Shown here in pieces: positions 1 through 8,081 of a stretch of DNA of 64,000 nucleotides (positions within the stretch are counted from its first letter, which is position 1; every line of letters starts with the position of its first letter). The notes under the pieces were generated by a model, which saw only the letters and a program-made list of their open reading frames with translations, had not been told where the DNA came from and ran no database searches. Position numbers and translations under genes: made by a program. The stretch is from Rhodobacter sp. (GTDB lineage Bacteria > Pseudomonadota > Alphaproteobacteria > Rhodobacterales > Rhodobacteraceae). Location: NCBI GenBank assembly GCA_027484145.1, contig JAIXUH010000026.1:372001-436000 (forward strand), read 5' to 3'.

Positions 1-483
1 GATGCGGGCCAATGGTTGCACCACATTGTCCGGCTCTTCGGGCGTTGAACCGGCGCGGATCGCAACATGCGCTTCGCCGTAATCCAGCCGGAACACCCGC
101 ATGTCGGTCAGGAAGCGCACACGGACATCGGGATAGGTTTGCTGAAAGCTGCACAAGACCGGGATCAGCAGTTTCGACATGCCGCCGATTGCGGTCACGA
201 TCAGTTCACCCGAAACGGTTTCCCCCTGTCCCTTGATGCGGCTGGACAGTTGGGCAAACTGCTCTTCGGTCGTCTGCGCTACCAAAAGCAGATCGCGGCC
301 GGATTCGGTTGGCGTGTAACCGCGCGCATGGCGCTGAAACAGTTTGGTGCCCAACCGACGCTCGAGCGCGTCGATATGGCGGATGACTGTGGCGTGGTGC
401 ACCCCCAGCACGTCGGCCGCACCTGAAACCGTGCCCAGACGTGCAACCTGAAAGGCGGTGCGGATCTCGTCCCAATTCTCCAA
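1..483 (-). CDS. LysR-family transcriptional regulator, N-terminal part (truncated by window edge)
   Basis: The minus-strand reading frame is open from a TTG start at 483 to the left edge (161 codons). It begins with a winged helix-turn-helix of LysR type (AADVLGVHHATVIRHID, then LERRLGTKLFQRHARGYTPT), followed by the start of the substrate-binding domain. TTG 483 is preferred because GGGGGA lies four bases upstream and no ATG or GTG gives the complete helix-turn-helix; TTG at 516 is an alternative. The carboxy-terminal effector domain lies outside the window, so ligand and targets cannot be inferred. It is divergent from the membrane protein gene at 623, which it might regulate. Confidence 0.85.
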   Translation of the reverse strand, partial: MENWDEIRTAFQVARLGTVSGAADVLGVHHATVIRHIDALERRLGTKLFQRHARGYTPTESGRDLLLVAQTTEEQFAQLSSRIKGQGETVSGELIVTAIGGMSKLLIPVLCSFQQTYPDVRVRFLTDMRVFRLDYGEAHVAIRAGSTPEEPDNVVQPLARI

Positions 484-565
484 AACGTCCCCCGTTCGTG
501 CGCTTTGCCGTATCAAGGCGCGTTCAGCGGGGCGGTGCAAGGGGAATTCGGGCCAAGGCTTTGTC

Positions 566-594
566 TTGACGCAAGGGGGCGGTTCACAAAGAAT
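566..594 (+). promoter_or_regulatory. Candidate sigma70 promoter for the gene at 623
   Basis: TTGACG (566-571) and AAGAAT (589-594) are separated by 17 bases, about 30 bases upstream of the start codon at 623. The -10 match is mediocre; this is inference from consensus only. Confidence 0.35.
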
Positions 595-622
595 AAACGC
601 ATAGGGCCGGCAAAGGTGACGC

Positions 623-1102
623 ATGCGTATCGTGACAAACAGTCCTGACCGCCTGATGCTGGAAGAAAAGCCATGGCTGCTGGGGGTGATCATCGCCGCA
701 GCGATCCTGATCTTTGTCATGATGGCGTTGCTGATGCTGGGCGATAGCATCTGGATGGGCCTTGCCATGTTCCTGGGGGCCGGGCTGTTCGGGGCGGCCT
801 TCGTGGTTTTTGTGCGCCGCGTGGTGGTAATCTTTGACCGGTCGGCGGGGGCGGTGGTGATCCGGTCCGTCGGCGTTCTGGGGCAAAGTGAGCAAACACT
901 GGCATTGGCTGACATCGCCGGGGTCGAGGTGGAAACGACCATCAGCACCTCGACGCAATCGGGGCGCCGATCCTCAAGCAAGACCCACCGCGCCACGCTG
1001 CTGACCCGTCAAGGCAAGGTGCCGCTGACCGAGGTTTATTCCGGCGGCAATGGTGCAGCGGATGCGGCACAGGCTGTCAAGGGCTGGTTGGGCCTGCAAT
1101 AG
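623..1102 (+). CDS. Small inner-membrane protein of unknown function
   Basis: 159 aa. Two adjacent hydrophobic segments (about residues 19-38 and 44-65) are followed by a basic cytoplasmic stretch and a carboxy-terminal soluble part rich in beta-prone residues, an arrangement reminiscent of bacterial PH-like membrane proteins. A serine/threonine-rich stretch lies around residues 108-122. The start ATG follows AAAGGTGA. No catalytic motif is visible. It stands alone, divergent from the LysR gene. Function not recognised. Confidence 0.8.
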   Translation: MRIVTNSPDRLMLEEKPWLLGVIIAAAILIFVMMALLMLGDSIWMGLAMFLGAGLFGAAFVVFVRRVVVIFDRSAGAVVIRSVGVLGQSEQTLALADIAGVEVETTISTSTQSGRRSSSKTHRATLLTRQGKVPLTEVYSGGNGAADAAQAVKGWLGLQ

Positions 1103-1600
1103 CCAGCCCGAACCGGCGTATCTTCGGCACTTGAAGGGCCGCGCGTGGCAAGGTTGCAGCCTGCAAGATCGGCAAACCAAGAAATTCTGCGTCCGTACGG
1201 GGGTGAGCGGCTGTCCTTGCGGCCCTGATCCGGCAGCGTTGCGGTGCAGATTTCGGTCCGTTTCTGGGGTGCCACTCACCGTAGCGTGAGGGTCCGTTTC
1301 CCTGCCCCGCCGGAGGCCGTGATGCCAAGCCTGCTTGGATGAAATGGCCTGAAAAATTGTTGATGAAATGACTTTGAAAGCCTGTGGCCGGGGCAGGGCA
1401 CATCACGAGATGTCACAGGCTTTTGTTGTGCGCTGACGCACAGATGAAGGTCAAATTATTGTAATGCAAAGGAAATTTTAAGTCCCTAAATCTCACTCAT
1501 CGAACGAAACGCCGGTTGTGACGAAACTTTCTCGGGACCGGCGACGTTGATGAAGTACCCGCTGCACCGATGCAGCATGCAGATGAAAAAGGAAGATATC
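1103..1600. other. 498-base noncoding interval with hairpins and direct repeats
   Basis: No convincing gene on either strand. Visible structure: direct repeats GGTCCGTTTC at 1255-1264 and 1291-1300; a hairpin CTCAC/GTGAG at 1275-1290 between them; GCCTGTG (1380-1386) pairing with CACAGGC (1414-1420) with ACATC/GATGT nested inside (1400-1413) and followed by TTTTGTTG, which resembles an intrinsic terminator; an AT-richer stretch at 1445-1495 that could hold the promoter of the next gene; and a GCTGCA/TGCAGC hairpin (1561-1576) in its leader. A terminator-like structure with no upstream gene would fit a small RNA ending near 1425, but SRP RNA, RNase P RNA and tmRNA signatures are absent. Confidence 0.4.
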
Positions 1601-2116
1601 ATGCGTAAATTCACCCTCTCGGCCCTCGCTTTGGCAGCTGTTCTGTCGGCTGGCGCTGTCTCGGCACAATCCGTCAATCCGGGTGTCGCCCAACTGGCCG
1701 CCATCGCCGGTGTCTCGCCGGAAGGCTTTACCGCAAACCAACTGCAGCGCCTGATCCAAGCGCAGCGCGACCAGGATCGCGAAGAGGTTGCCTTCATCCT
1801 GTCGCAAGCCGGTGCTGACGTCAGCCGCGCTGAGACCATGGGCGTTGCATCGTCGGATGCACAGCTTGCAGCCTTGGCCGGTGTTGAACCGGGTGTGTAC
1901 AGCACGAACGAACTGCAGCGCCTGATCGATGCCGAGCGTAACAATGACAACGAGACCGTGAACTTCATCCTGTCGGGCGAAAACCGCAAGGAAGCTGCAC
2001 CCGCCTCGGCCGTGACGCCGGGCGAACAGCAACTGGCAGCGACGCTGGGTGTTGATCCCGCCGACTACACCTTGTCGGAACTGACCGCGATGTATGCGGA
2101 TCGTTTGGACGGCTAA
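1601..2116 (+). CDS. Exported protein made of three degenerate internal repeats
   Basis: 171 aa. ATG 1601 follows AAAAAGGAAG and opens a clear Sec signal peptide (MRKFTLSALALAAVLSAG, cleavage after VSA). The mature part has three copies of a roughly 45-residue unit: VNPGVAQLAAIAGVSPEGFT, then SSDAQLAALAGVEPGVYST, then TPGEQQLAATLGVDPADYT. The first two continue as xNELQRLIxAxRxxDxExVxFILS and the third is cut short. There are no cysteines and no catalytic motif. The repeats suggest a periplasmic binding or structural role, but none is known. ATG codons upstream (1547) would precede the ribosome-binding site and break the signal peptide. Confidence 0.85.
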   Translation: MRKFTLSALALAAVLSAGAVSAQSVNPGVAQLAAIAGVSPEGFTANQLQRLIQAQRDQDREEVAFILSQAGADVSRAETMGVASSDAQLAALAGVEPGVYSTNELQRLIDAERNNDNETVNFILSGENRKEAAPASAVTPGEQQLAATLGVDPADYTLSELTAMYADRLDG

Positions 2117-2148
2117 TCCCGTCGTCTTGCGTCACCGCGATGCAAAGG

Positions 2149-2178
2149 CCCGTGCCCCCCAAAGGGGTGCGGGTCTTG
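2149..2178 (+). terminator. Probable intrinsic terminator after the repeat protein gene
   Basis: CCCGTGCCCC (2149-2158) pairs with GGGGTGCGGG (2164-2173), with two G-T wobbles in mid-stem, followed by TCTTGT. It lies 32 bases past the stop codon at 2116. Confidence 0.6.
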
Positions 2179-2401
2179 TGCATTCCGGGGCCCGGTCGGA
2201 GCCTCGCTTGACTCGGGCGCGCCTTGGGCGTAATGCACGCCGGAATTCCCCCGGAGGCCCGTGCTTCCGGTCCCTTGGCTTTTGCCGGGATCGCCACCTG
2301 CCAGCGCGTTGCGCCCGCAGGTGCCTTACCGCATTGCGCTTGGGAAACCCGCCGCTGTGCCCCATATCGGGGCCGGTATCCGAAGTCAGGAGTGTGACGC
2401 G

Positions 2402-3898
2402 ATGTTCGAAAGCCTTTCAGAACGCCTTGGTGGCGTCTTCGACCGTCTGACGAAGCAAGGTGCCCTGTCGGAAGCCGATGTGATGACAGCGCTGCGCGAA
2501 GTGCGGACCGCCCTGCTGGAGGCCGACGTTTCGCTGCCCGTGGCGCGCGATTTCATCAAGCGGGTGCAGGACAAGGCCACCGGGGCGGCCGTGACGAAAT
2601 CCATCACCCCCGGCCAGATGGTCGTCAAGATTGTGCATGACGAGTTGATCCGCGTGCTGGCCGGTGACGGCCCTGCAGATGCGCTGAAGATTGACAACCC
2701 GCCCGCTGCCATTCTGATGGTTGGTTTGCAGGGCTCGGGCAAGACGACGACCACGGCAAAACTGGCCAAGCGGCTAAAGGATCGCAACGGCAAAAAGGTG
2801 CTGCTGGCGTCGCTGGACACCAACCGCCCGGCCGCCATGGAACAGTTGGCCATTCTGGCAGCGCAGGTTGGCGTGGACAGCCTGCCCATCGTCAAGGGCG
2901 AGACGGCGGTTCAAATCGCCAAACGCGCCAAGACGCAGGCCAATCTGGGCGGCTATGACGTGCTGTTCCTTGATACCGCTGGTCGTTTGCACATCGACGA
3001 AGTGCTGATGGACGAAGTGCAGGCGGTGCGCGACATTGCCCAGCCGCGCGAAACCCTGCTGGTTGTCGATGGTCTTACCGGGCAAGACGCGGTGAACGTG
3101 GCGACCGAGTTTGACGGAAAGGTCGGCATTTCCGGCGTCGTGCTGACGCGGATGGATGGCGACGGTCGCGGCGGTGCGGCCCTGTCGATGCGGGCGGTAA
3201 CTGGCAAGCCGATCCGCTTTGTCGGCCTTGGCGAAAAGATGGACGCGATCGAGACGTTTGAGGCCGAGCGCGTCGCGGGCCGCATCCTTGGCATGGGCGA
3301 TATCGTCGCCCTTGTCGAAAAGGCGCAGGAGACGTTTGAGGCCGAGCAGGCCGAGCGCATGGCCCGGCGGTTTTCGAAAGGGTTGTTCAACATGAACGAC
3401 CTGAAAAGCCAGCTTGAACAGATGATGAAGATGGGAGGCATGCAGGGATTGATGGGCATGTTGCCGGGCATGGGCAAGATGGCCAAAGCCGCCGAGGATG
3501 CAGGCTTTGACGACAAGATGCTGCGCCGCCAGATCGCGCTGATCAACTCGATGACCAAGAAAGAGCGCGCCAACCCCGATCTTCTGGCCGCGTCCCGCAA
3601 GAAGCGGATTGCGGCAGGTGCCGGGCTAGAGGTGTCGGAACTGAACCGTCTGCTTAAGCAGCATAAGCAGATGGCTGAGATGATGAAAAAGATGGGCAAG
3701 GGCGGCGGCATGAAGGCCGCGATAAAGCAGATGATGGGCAAAGGCGGGATGCCCGACCCAAGCAAGATGACGCCCGAGCAGTTGGAAGAAGCCGCACGCG
3801 GCATGAAGCAGGGTCTGGGCCAAGGCGGCGGCTTCCCCGGCATGCCGCGCGGGATGAGCCTGCCATCTGGCCTGTCGGGGCTGATGAAGAAGAAATGA
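2402..3898 (+). CDS. ffh: Signal recognition particle protein Ffh (SRP54)
   Basis: 498 aa GTPase subunit of SRP; binds 4.5S RNA and signal sequences of nascent membrane proteins and docks with FtsY. The N domain (1-90) begins MFESLSERLGGVFDRL; the G domain has the P-loop GLQGSGKTTT, DTAGR, and TRMDGDGRGG; the M domain (from about residue 300) is methionine-rich with a KKRIAAGAGLEVSELNRLL RNA-binding segment and ends in methionine/glycine-rich sequence. ATG 2402 matches the family amino terminus; longer in-frame extensions to 2261 are upstream noise. It is the first gene of the ffh-rpsP-rimM-trmD cluster. The SRP RNA gene is not in this window. Confidence 0.97.
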   Translation: MFESLSERLGGVFDRLTKQGALSEADVMTALREVRTALLEADVSLPVARDFIKRVQDKATGAAVTKSITPGQMVVKIVHDELIRVLAGDGPADALKIDNPPAAILMVGLQGSGKTTTTAKLAKRLKDRNGKKVLLASLDTNRPAAMEQLAILAAQVGVDSLPIVKGETAVQIAKRAKTQANLGGYDVLFLDTAGRLHIDEVLMDEVQAVRDIAQPRETLLVVDGLTGQDAVNVATEFDGKVGISGVVLTRMDGDGRGGAALSMRAVTGKPIRFVGLGEKMDAIETFEAERVAGRILGMGDIVALVEKAQETFEAEQAERMARRFSKGLFNMNDLKSQLEQMMKMGGMQGLMGMLPGMGKMAKAAEDAGFDDKMLRRQIALINSMTKKERANPDLLAASRKKRIAAGAGLEVSELNRLLKQHKQMAEMMKKMGKGGGMKAAIKQMMGKGGMPDPSKMTPEQLEEAARGMKQGLGQGGGFPGMPRGMSLPSGLSGLMKKK

Positions 3899-4010
3899 TG
3901 CAGACTGGCGCGCGCAGATCGGTGGCATGGGGCGGGGCGGCTGTGTTCCGCCTGGCCCTCTTGCCTATGCGCGGCCTGTCGGCGCGGCCTGAACCTGTTC
4001 AGGTGCGGCG

Positions 4011-4544
4011 ATGATCGCCCTGTCAAGCACCCCGGTCCTGTCGACGGCGCGGCTGACCCTTCGGGCACCGCAGGCGGCCGATTGGCCGTTCTGGCGCGAT
4101 TTCGCGATGACGGACCGCGCCGTTTTCGTGGGTGGGCCAATGACCGAAGGTTTGGCATGGCGCGCGTTTTGTCATGTGGTGGGAATGTGGGTGCTGCGCG
4201 GTTACGGGTCCTTCGTGTTCAGCGAAACCGGCAGCGCCACGCCGTTGGGCATGGCGGGCCCTTGGCACCCGATCAACTGGCCCGAAGCCGAAATCGGCTG
4301 GACCCTATGGTCTGCCGGGGCCGAAGGCAAAGGCTATGCGCATGAGGCGGCAGTTGCCGCGCTCGACTTTGCCTTCGGCACCTTGGGTTGGGCGACGGCT
4401 GTCAGCTATATCGACCCGGCGAATGCGCGTTCGATTGCCTTGGCGCAGCGTTTGGGCGCGGTGCTGGACCCTGACGCCGCACGCGTCGACCCCGAAGATG
4501 CCGATCTTGTGTTCCGGCACCCCGCGCCGGGGGCGCGCACCTGA
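4011..4544 (+). CDS. GNAT family N-acetyltransferase (RimJ/RimL-like), copy 1
   Basis: 177 aa, Acetyltransf_3 type. Opening VLSTARLTLRAPQAADWPFW is the usual beta1-alpha1 of this group; GWTLWSAGAEGKGYAHEAA is the acetyl-CoA pyrophosphate loop region, followed by SYIDPANARSIALAQRLGA, the motif in which the Asn-Ser pair normally orients CoA. Substrate unknown: relatives acetylate ribosomal protein amino termini or small amines. The stop overlaps the start of the next gene (ATGA at 4541-4544 region), so the three GNAT genes and aroQ form one translationally coupled unit. Confidence 0.88.
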   Translation: MIALSSTPVLSTARLTLRAPQAADWPFWRDFAMTDRAVFVGGPMTEGLAWRAFCHVVGMWVLRGYGSFVFSETGSATPLGMAGPWHPINWPEAEIGWTLWSAGAEGKGYAHEAAVAALDFAFGTLGWATAVSYIDPANARSIALAQRLGAVLDPDAARVDPEDADLVFRHPAPGART

Positions 4545-5095
4545 TGCTGCAAACCGCATACGTTTCTCAGCGCCCGCAGTTAGTCGGCTTGCCCGTTCTG
4601 GAAACAGAACGGCTGGTCCTGCGCGCGCCACAGGCCACGGATTGGCCCGCTTTCCGCGATTATCGCGCTTCAGCCCGCACGGCCTTTACAGGCGGCCCCA
4701 AGAACGAAGTGCAGGCCGCTGAACAATTCGCCGCGTTCTTTGGACATTGGGCTCTGCGCGGCTTTGGCCGTCTGATTGCCGAAGACCGCGTCACGGGCCA
4801 GCCCATTGGCCATTTCGGTCCGATGCAATGGGCCGATGCCGGTGATGTGGAACTGACATGGTCGCTGTGGACCGCGGCGGCCGAAGGCAATGGCCTTGCC
4901 TCCGAGGCTGCTGGCGCCTTGCTCGACTGGTGTTTTGGTCCTTTGGGCCTGACCTTTGCTGTGGCGATGGTCCACCGCGACAATGCCGCGTCGCATTCCA
5001 TTGCCCGCAAACTGGGCGGCACCGTGATCGAAGGCCGCGTTCCCGATTGGGTCGATGCAGGCTCCGTCTACGCCTTCACGGGGAGGCAGATATGA
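4544..5095 (+). CDS. GNAT family N-acetyltransferase (RimJ/RimL-like), copy 2
   Basis: 183 aa paralogue of the preceding gene, sharing ETERLVLRAPQATDWPAFRD, a GGPKNE segment where copy 1 has GGPMTE, and the CoA-binding loop LWTAAAEGNGLASEAAGAL. The residues around MVHRDNAASHSIARKLGG correspond to the Asn-x-x-Ser element of the fold. ATG 4544 shares its A with the TGA of copy 1. Likely arose by tandem duplication with later divergence; substrate unknown. Confidence 0.87.
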   Translation: MLQTAYVSQRPQLVGLPVLETERLVLRAPQATDWPAFRDYRASARTAFTGGPKNEVQAAEQFAAFFGHWALRGFGRLIAEDRVTGQPIGHFGPMQWADAGDVELTWSLWTAAAEGNGLASEAAGALLDWCFGPLGLTFAVAMVHRDNAASHSIARKLGGTVIEGRVPDWVDAGSVYAFTGRQI

Positions 5096-5682
5096 CGCCC
5101 GCATGGTTGCACGCGCCAACAGGTCCGGCGGCCAGCCTTGCACAGGCTGTGTCGGCGGCGGTTCCGGTGATCAGGACAGCCCGCCTGTGTCTGCGCGCGC
5201 CGGTCATCACCGACTATCCGGCCTATCATGATGTGTTCACCTCGGGCCGGTCGGAATACATGGGCGGGCCCTTTACGGCGGATGAGGCTTTTGGCGATTT
5301 CTGTCAGGGCATCGCCGGATGGTTGCTGCGGGGGGCAGGCATGTGGACGCTGACTCTGGCCAGCGATGATGCGCCATTGGGGTGGGTCTATCTTTGGCAG
5401 GAAATGGGTGATCCCGAACCCGAACTGGGCTGGGTTCTGACCAAGGCCGCCGAAGGGCAGGGCTTTGCCGCCGAGGCCGCGCGCGCCGTGCTGCCACATG
5501 CTGTGCGCCTGTACGGGGCGCAGGGATTTGTCAGCTATATCGACGCGGCCAATGACCGCTCGGCCAAGCTGGCTTTGGCCCTTGGGGCCACCCGTGACCA
5601 AGTGGCCGAGGCCGAAATGGCGCGCCTTGGCGAGCCCGATCTTCACGTTTACCGCCATTCCGGGACAGGGACACCCGCATGA
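5092..5682 (+). CDS. GNAT family N-acetyltransferase (RimJ/RimL-like), copy 3
   Basis: 196 aa, third tandem paralogue. Start ATG 5092 overlaps the TGA of copy 2 and follows GGGGAGGCAG. IRTARLCLRAPVITDYPAYH opens the domain after a 24-residue amino-terminal extension; GGPFTADEAF and VLTKAAEGQGFAAEAARAV are the family loop motifs; SYIDAANDRSAKLALALGA closes the CoA pocket. More diverged than copies 1 and 2. An in-frame upstream ATG (4858) lies inside copy 2 and is rejected. Confidence 0.87.
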   Translation: MTPAWLHAPTGPAASLAQAVSAAVPVIRTARLCLRAPVITDYPAYHDVFTSGRSEYMGGPFTADEAFGDFCQGIAGWLLRGAGMWTLTLASDDAPLGWVYLWQEMGDPEPELGWVLTKAAEGQGFAAEAARAVLPHAVRLYGAQGFVSYIDAANDRSAKLALALGATRDQVAEAEMARLGEPDLHVYRHSGTGTPA

Positions 5683-5975
5683 CCGATGCCGCCATCCGCG
5701 CGCAGGCGCTTTTGAAAGACCACCGCGAGTCGATCGACCGGCTGGATGCGATCCTTGTCTATACGCTGGCGGAACGGTTCAAGCACACGCAGGCCGTGGG
5801 GCGCCTGAAGGCCGAGCATGATCTGCCGCCATCTGACCCCGCACGCGAAGGCCGCCAGATCGAGCGGCTGGAATGGCTGTCGAAAGAGGCCGACCTCGAC
5901 CCCGAATTTGCCAAGAAATTCCTGAACTTCATCATATCCGAAGTGATCAGGCATCATGAGAAACTGAAGAAATAA
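5679..5975 (+). CDS. aroQ: Chorismate mutase, AroQ class
   Basis: 98 aa, the normal length of a stand-alone AroQ-alpha domain: all-helical, converts chorismate to prephenate for phenylalanine and tyrosine synthesis in the cytoplasm. Active-site residues expected in the fold are present in order: Arg in SIDRLDAIL, Arg in [12 protein letters not shown], Lys in RLKAEHD, and Asp/Arg/Glu in [13 protein letters not shown] 5679 overlaps the TGA of GNAT copy 3 (ATGA). A chorismate mutase between ffh and rpsP is a familiar arrangement in alphaproteobacteria. Confidence 0.93.
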   Translation: MTDAAIRAQALLKDHRESIDRLDAILVYTLAERFKHTQAVGRLKAEHDLPPSDPAREGRQIERLEWLSKEADLDPEFAKKFLNFIISEVIRHHEKLKK

Positions 5976-6031
5976 CAGGCGCTTGGGTAGAAATCCCCGC
6001 CGTTACACGCCATCGTAAAAGGAGAAATAAC

Positions 6032-6385
6032 ATGGCAACCAAGATCCGTCTCGCCCGTGGTGGTTCGAAAAAGCACCCGCACTATTCCATCGTTCTGGCC
6101 GATAGCCGCATGCCGCGCGATGGCCGTTTTCTGGAAAAGCTGGGCGTCTATGACCCGATGCTGGCCAAGGACAATGAAAAGCGCGTTGTGATGAACATCG
6201 ACCGCATCAAGGAACTGCTGGCGACCGGTGCACAGCCGACCGACCGTGTGGCACGCTTCCTTGAATCGGCTGGCGTGCTGGCCAAGAAGGCCCGCTCCAA
6301 CCCGAAATCGGCTGTTCCCGGCAAGCAGATGGCAGATCGCGCCGCCAAGAAGGCCGCTCGCGCCGCCGCACCGGCCGAAGAATAA
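6032..6385 (+). CDS. rpsP: 30S ribosomal protein S16
   Basis: 117 aa. [18 protein letters not shown] and VVADS-like core [19 protein letters not shown] are the S16 signature; the carboxy-terminal tail is Ala/Lys-rich, longer than in E. coli as usual in alphaproteobacteria. ATG 6032 follows AAAAGGAGAAATAAC, a strong ribosome-binding site. S16 is an early-binding 30S protein needed for assembly. Lies upstream of rimM, as in most bacteria. Confidence 0.98.
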   Translation: MATKIRLARGGSKKHPHYSIVLADSRMPRDGRFLEKLGVYDPMLAKDNEKRVVMNIDRIKELLATGAQPTDRVARFLESAGVLAKKARSNPKSAVPGKQMADRAAKKAARAAAPAEE

Positions 6386-6392
6386 GACACGG

Positions 6393-6557
6393 ATGATTCC
6401 AGGCCTCGGCCTGCCGCGCCGGACCATAACGCTGGCCCTTTGCGGGGCGGCGTTCTGGGGCGGTGTGACTTTCGCCCGCATGCAACAGGCCGATGCCTGT
6501 CTGGATGCGGGCGGTTCATTTGACGCGCGCGGCTTTTGCAGCAAAGAGGCACCCTGA
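6393..6557 (+). CDS. Small membrane-anchored protein between rpsP and rimM
   Basis: 54 aa from ATG 6393. One hydrophobic segment (about residues 11-27, TITLALCGAAFWGGVTFA) is followed by a short outside tail with CLDAGGSFDARGFC, in which two cysteines could form a disulfide. It begins 7 bases after the rpsP stop and ends 2 bases before rimM, so it is cotranscribed. Tiny proteins with a CLxAGGxxDxxGxC tail behind one membrane helix are seen in Rhodobacteraceae, but I know no function. Conserved-looking tail and tight spacing support it being a real gene. Confidence 0.65.
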   Translation: MIPGLGLPRRTITLALCGAAFWGGVTFARMQQADACLDAGGSFDARGFCSKEAP

Positions 6558-6559
6558 CC

Positions 6560-7066
6560 ATGACAACGGACCGCATCTGTGTGGGATCTATTGCCGGGGC
6601 TTTCGGGGTTCAGGGCGAAGTGCGGGTGAAATCCTTTTGCGCCGACCCCGAGGCCATCTTTACCTATGGCCTGCTGTTTACCCAAGACGGCAGCCGCAGC
6701 TTCACGCTGAAGCCGACGCGCCCGGTGGCCGGTGGCCTTGGCGCGCGGATCAGTGGTATCAACGACAAGGATCAGGCCGATGCCCTGCGCGGCATCGACC
6801 TTTACGCCGACCGCAGCCGCCTGCCTTCGCTGCCGGATGACGAATTTTATCATACCGACCTGATCGGGCTAGAGGTGCGCGATACGGGCGGGGTTCTCTT
6901 GGGCACCTTGCGCGCGGTGCACAACCATGGGGCTGGTGATATCCTGGAAGTGTATTCACCAACGCGAAAACAACCCCTGCTTATCCCCTTCACGCGGGCT
7001 GCCGTGCCCACGGTTGACCTTACGGCAGGCCGGATTGTGGCCGATATGCCCGAGGGGCTGGACTAA
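6560..7066 (+). CDS. rimM: Ribosome maturation factor RimM
   Basis: 168 aa. Amino-terminal RimM domain (ICVGSIAGAFGVQGEVRVK) and carboxy-terminal PRC-barrel (DLIGLEVRDTGGVLLGTL and LIPFTRAAVPTVDL). Binds S19 and assists 30S head maturation. ATG 6560 is chosen over 6536 because it matches the family amino terminus. Two bases separate it from the small membrane protein upstream. Confidence 0.96.
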   Translation: MTTDRICVGSIAGAFGVQGEVRVKSFCADPEAIFTYGLLFTQDGSRSFTLKPTRPVAGGLGARISGINDKDQADALRGIDLYADRSRLPSLPDDEFYHTDLIGLEVRDTGGVLLGTLRAVHNHGAGDILEVYSPTRKQPLLIPFTRAAVPTVDLTAGRIVADMPEGLD

Positions 7067-7109
7067 ACGCTGAACTTTCGTCACTCTGAACCCCAAAAAG
7101 GGCAGGGCT

Positions 7110-8021
7110 ATGACACATCGGATCAGGCTTCTAATGGGGGCCTCGGCGCTTCTCTACCTTGGGCCGTTGCTGGCCGGATTGTCGGGCATGGGCTGGGACG
7201 CGGTCCCGGTCTTTATTGCGCTGTTTGCCTTGTGGCTGGTGGTGATGCGGCCCAAGCAATGGCCGCGCGACCTGTCGCAATGGACGCAGCAGACCGCCGT
7301 GGCGGCCGCTGCACAGGTGGCGGTGAATGCGCTGATCGTGGTGGTCCTGTTCGGCATCGGGCGCGGCATCAGCGGTGTCTCGGGCGTGGGTGCCGACATA
7401 CCGGCGGTGCTGCCAGTGGCCTTGTCGTTCCTGTCAACGCCGCTGTCGCGCCTTGTCTGGGACCCGGTCAAGGGGCAGGCGATGGACGATCTTCTGGACA
7501 GCGCCATCAGCCAGATCAACAACCCATCCACGTCCTTGCGCCCGGCGGCAAATGGCGATGACATGGTGCGCACCCTTCTTGACCTTCCCGGCGACTCGGA
7601 TGCCATGCTGACGGCAGATGCGCTTGCCGCTGCGCTGACCGGCCCTGCCACCGGCGCACGCCTGATGGCGCTGGAAGACGCGCTGGACATGCACGAGCCG
7701 AACCGCCGCGCGTTGCGCGAAGCGGTAATCCTGTGGGCGACCGATCCGGCGCGCGATGTTGATACTGATCCGCATGGGGCGCAGGACATTGCCTTTAACA
7801 TTGCAGGCAGTGACCCAGTACTGCTGCATCTGTTTGCCTATCGCGCCCTGCCACTGTTGTGGCAAAAGCCTGCACTCTGGGCGTCATACCCGACGGCCTC
7901 GAAGGTTGAGATCGCGATAGATGTGTCGCAGCCCGCGGGGTTGCAGTCGGCGTTGCATGATCTGGGCAGCGCGCTGCGAAAGATCACGCCCGACGAATTC
8001 CGCGATGATGAAACGGCCTGA
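7110..8021 (+). CDS. Conserved membrane protein of unknown function
   Basis: 303 aa. Four hydrophobic segments in the first 125 residues (about 8-27, 31-45, 67-87, 96-115), then a long soluble helical carboxy-terminal part. The segment after the last helix contains LDSAISQINNPSTSLRP and repeated LDLPGDSDAM / LEDALDMHEPNRR type helices. No catalytic motif recognised. It sits between rimM and trmD on the same strand with a 43-base gap after rimM, so probably cotranscribed with the tRNA/ribosome genes. Confidence 0.8.
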   Translation: MTHRIRLLMGASALLYLGPLLAGLSGMGWDAVPVFIALFALWLVVMRPKQWPRDLSQWTQQTAVAAAAQVAVNALIVVVLFGIGRGISGVSGVGADIPAVLPVALSFLSTPLSRLVWDPVKGQAMDDLLDSAISQINNPSTSLRPAANGDDMVRTLLDLPGDSDAMLTADALAAALTGPATGARLMALEDALDMHEPNRRALREAVILWATDPARDVDTDPHGAQDIAFNIAGSDPVLLHLFAYRALPLLWQKPALWASYPTASKVEIAIDVSQPAGLQSALHDLGSALRKITPDEFRDDETA

Positions 8022-8081
8022 CGGCGCAGGATGGCGGCAATTTCCTTTGCAGCCCTTTCCGGGCACGTCTAAAAGCGGCCC

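Noticed and set aside
1255-1300. CRISPR-like direct repeats
   Set aside because: Only two 10-base copies; no spacer series.
1103-1600. SRP, 6S, RNase P or tmRNA gene
   Set aside because: Conserved core sequences of these RNAs are not present; only hairpins remain.
2261-2401. Longer amino terminus of Ffh starting at 2261
   Set aside because: The extra residues do not match Ffh and lie beyond the usual family start at ATG 2402.
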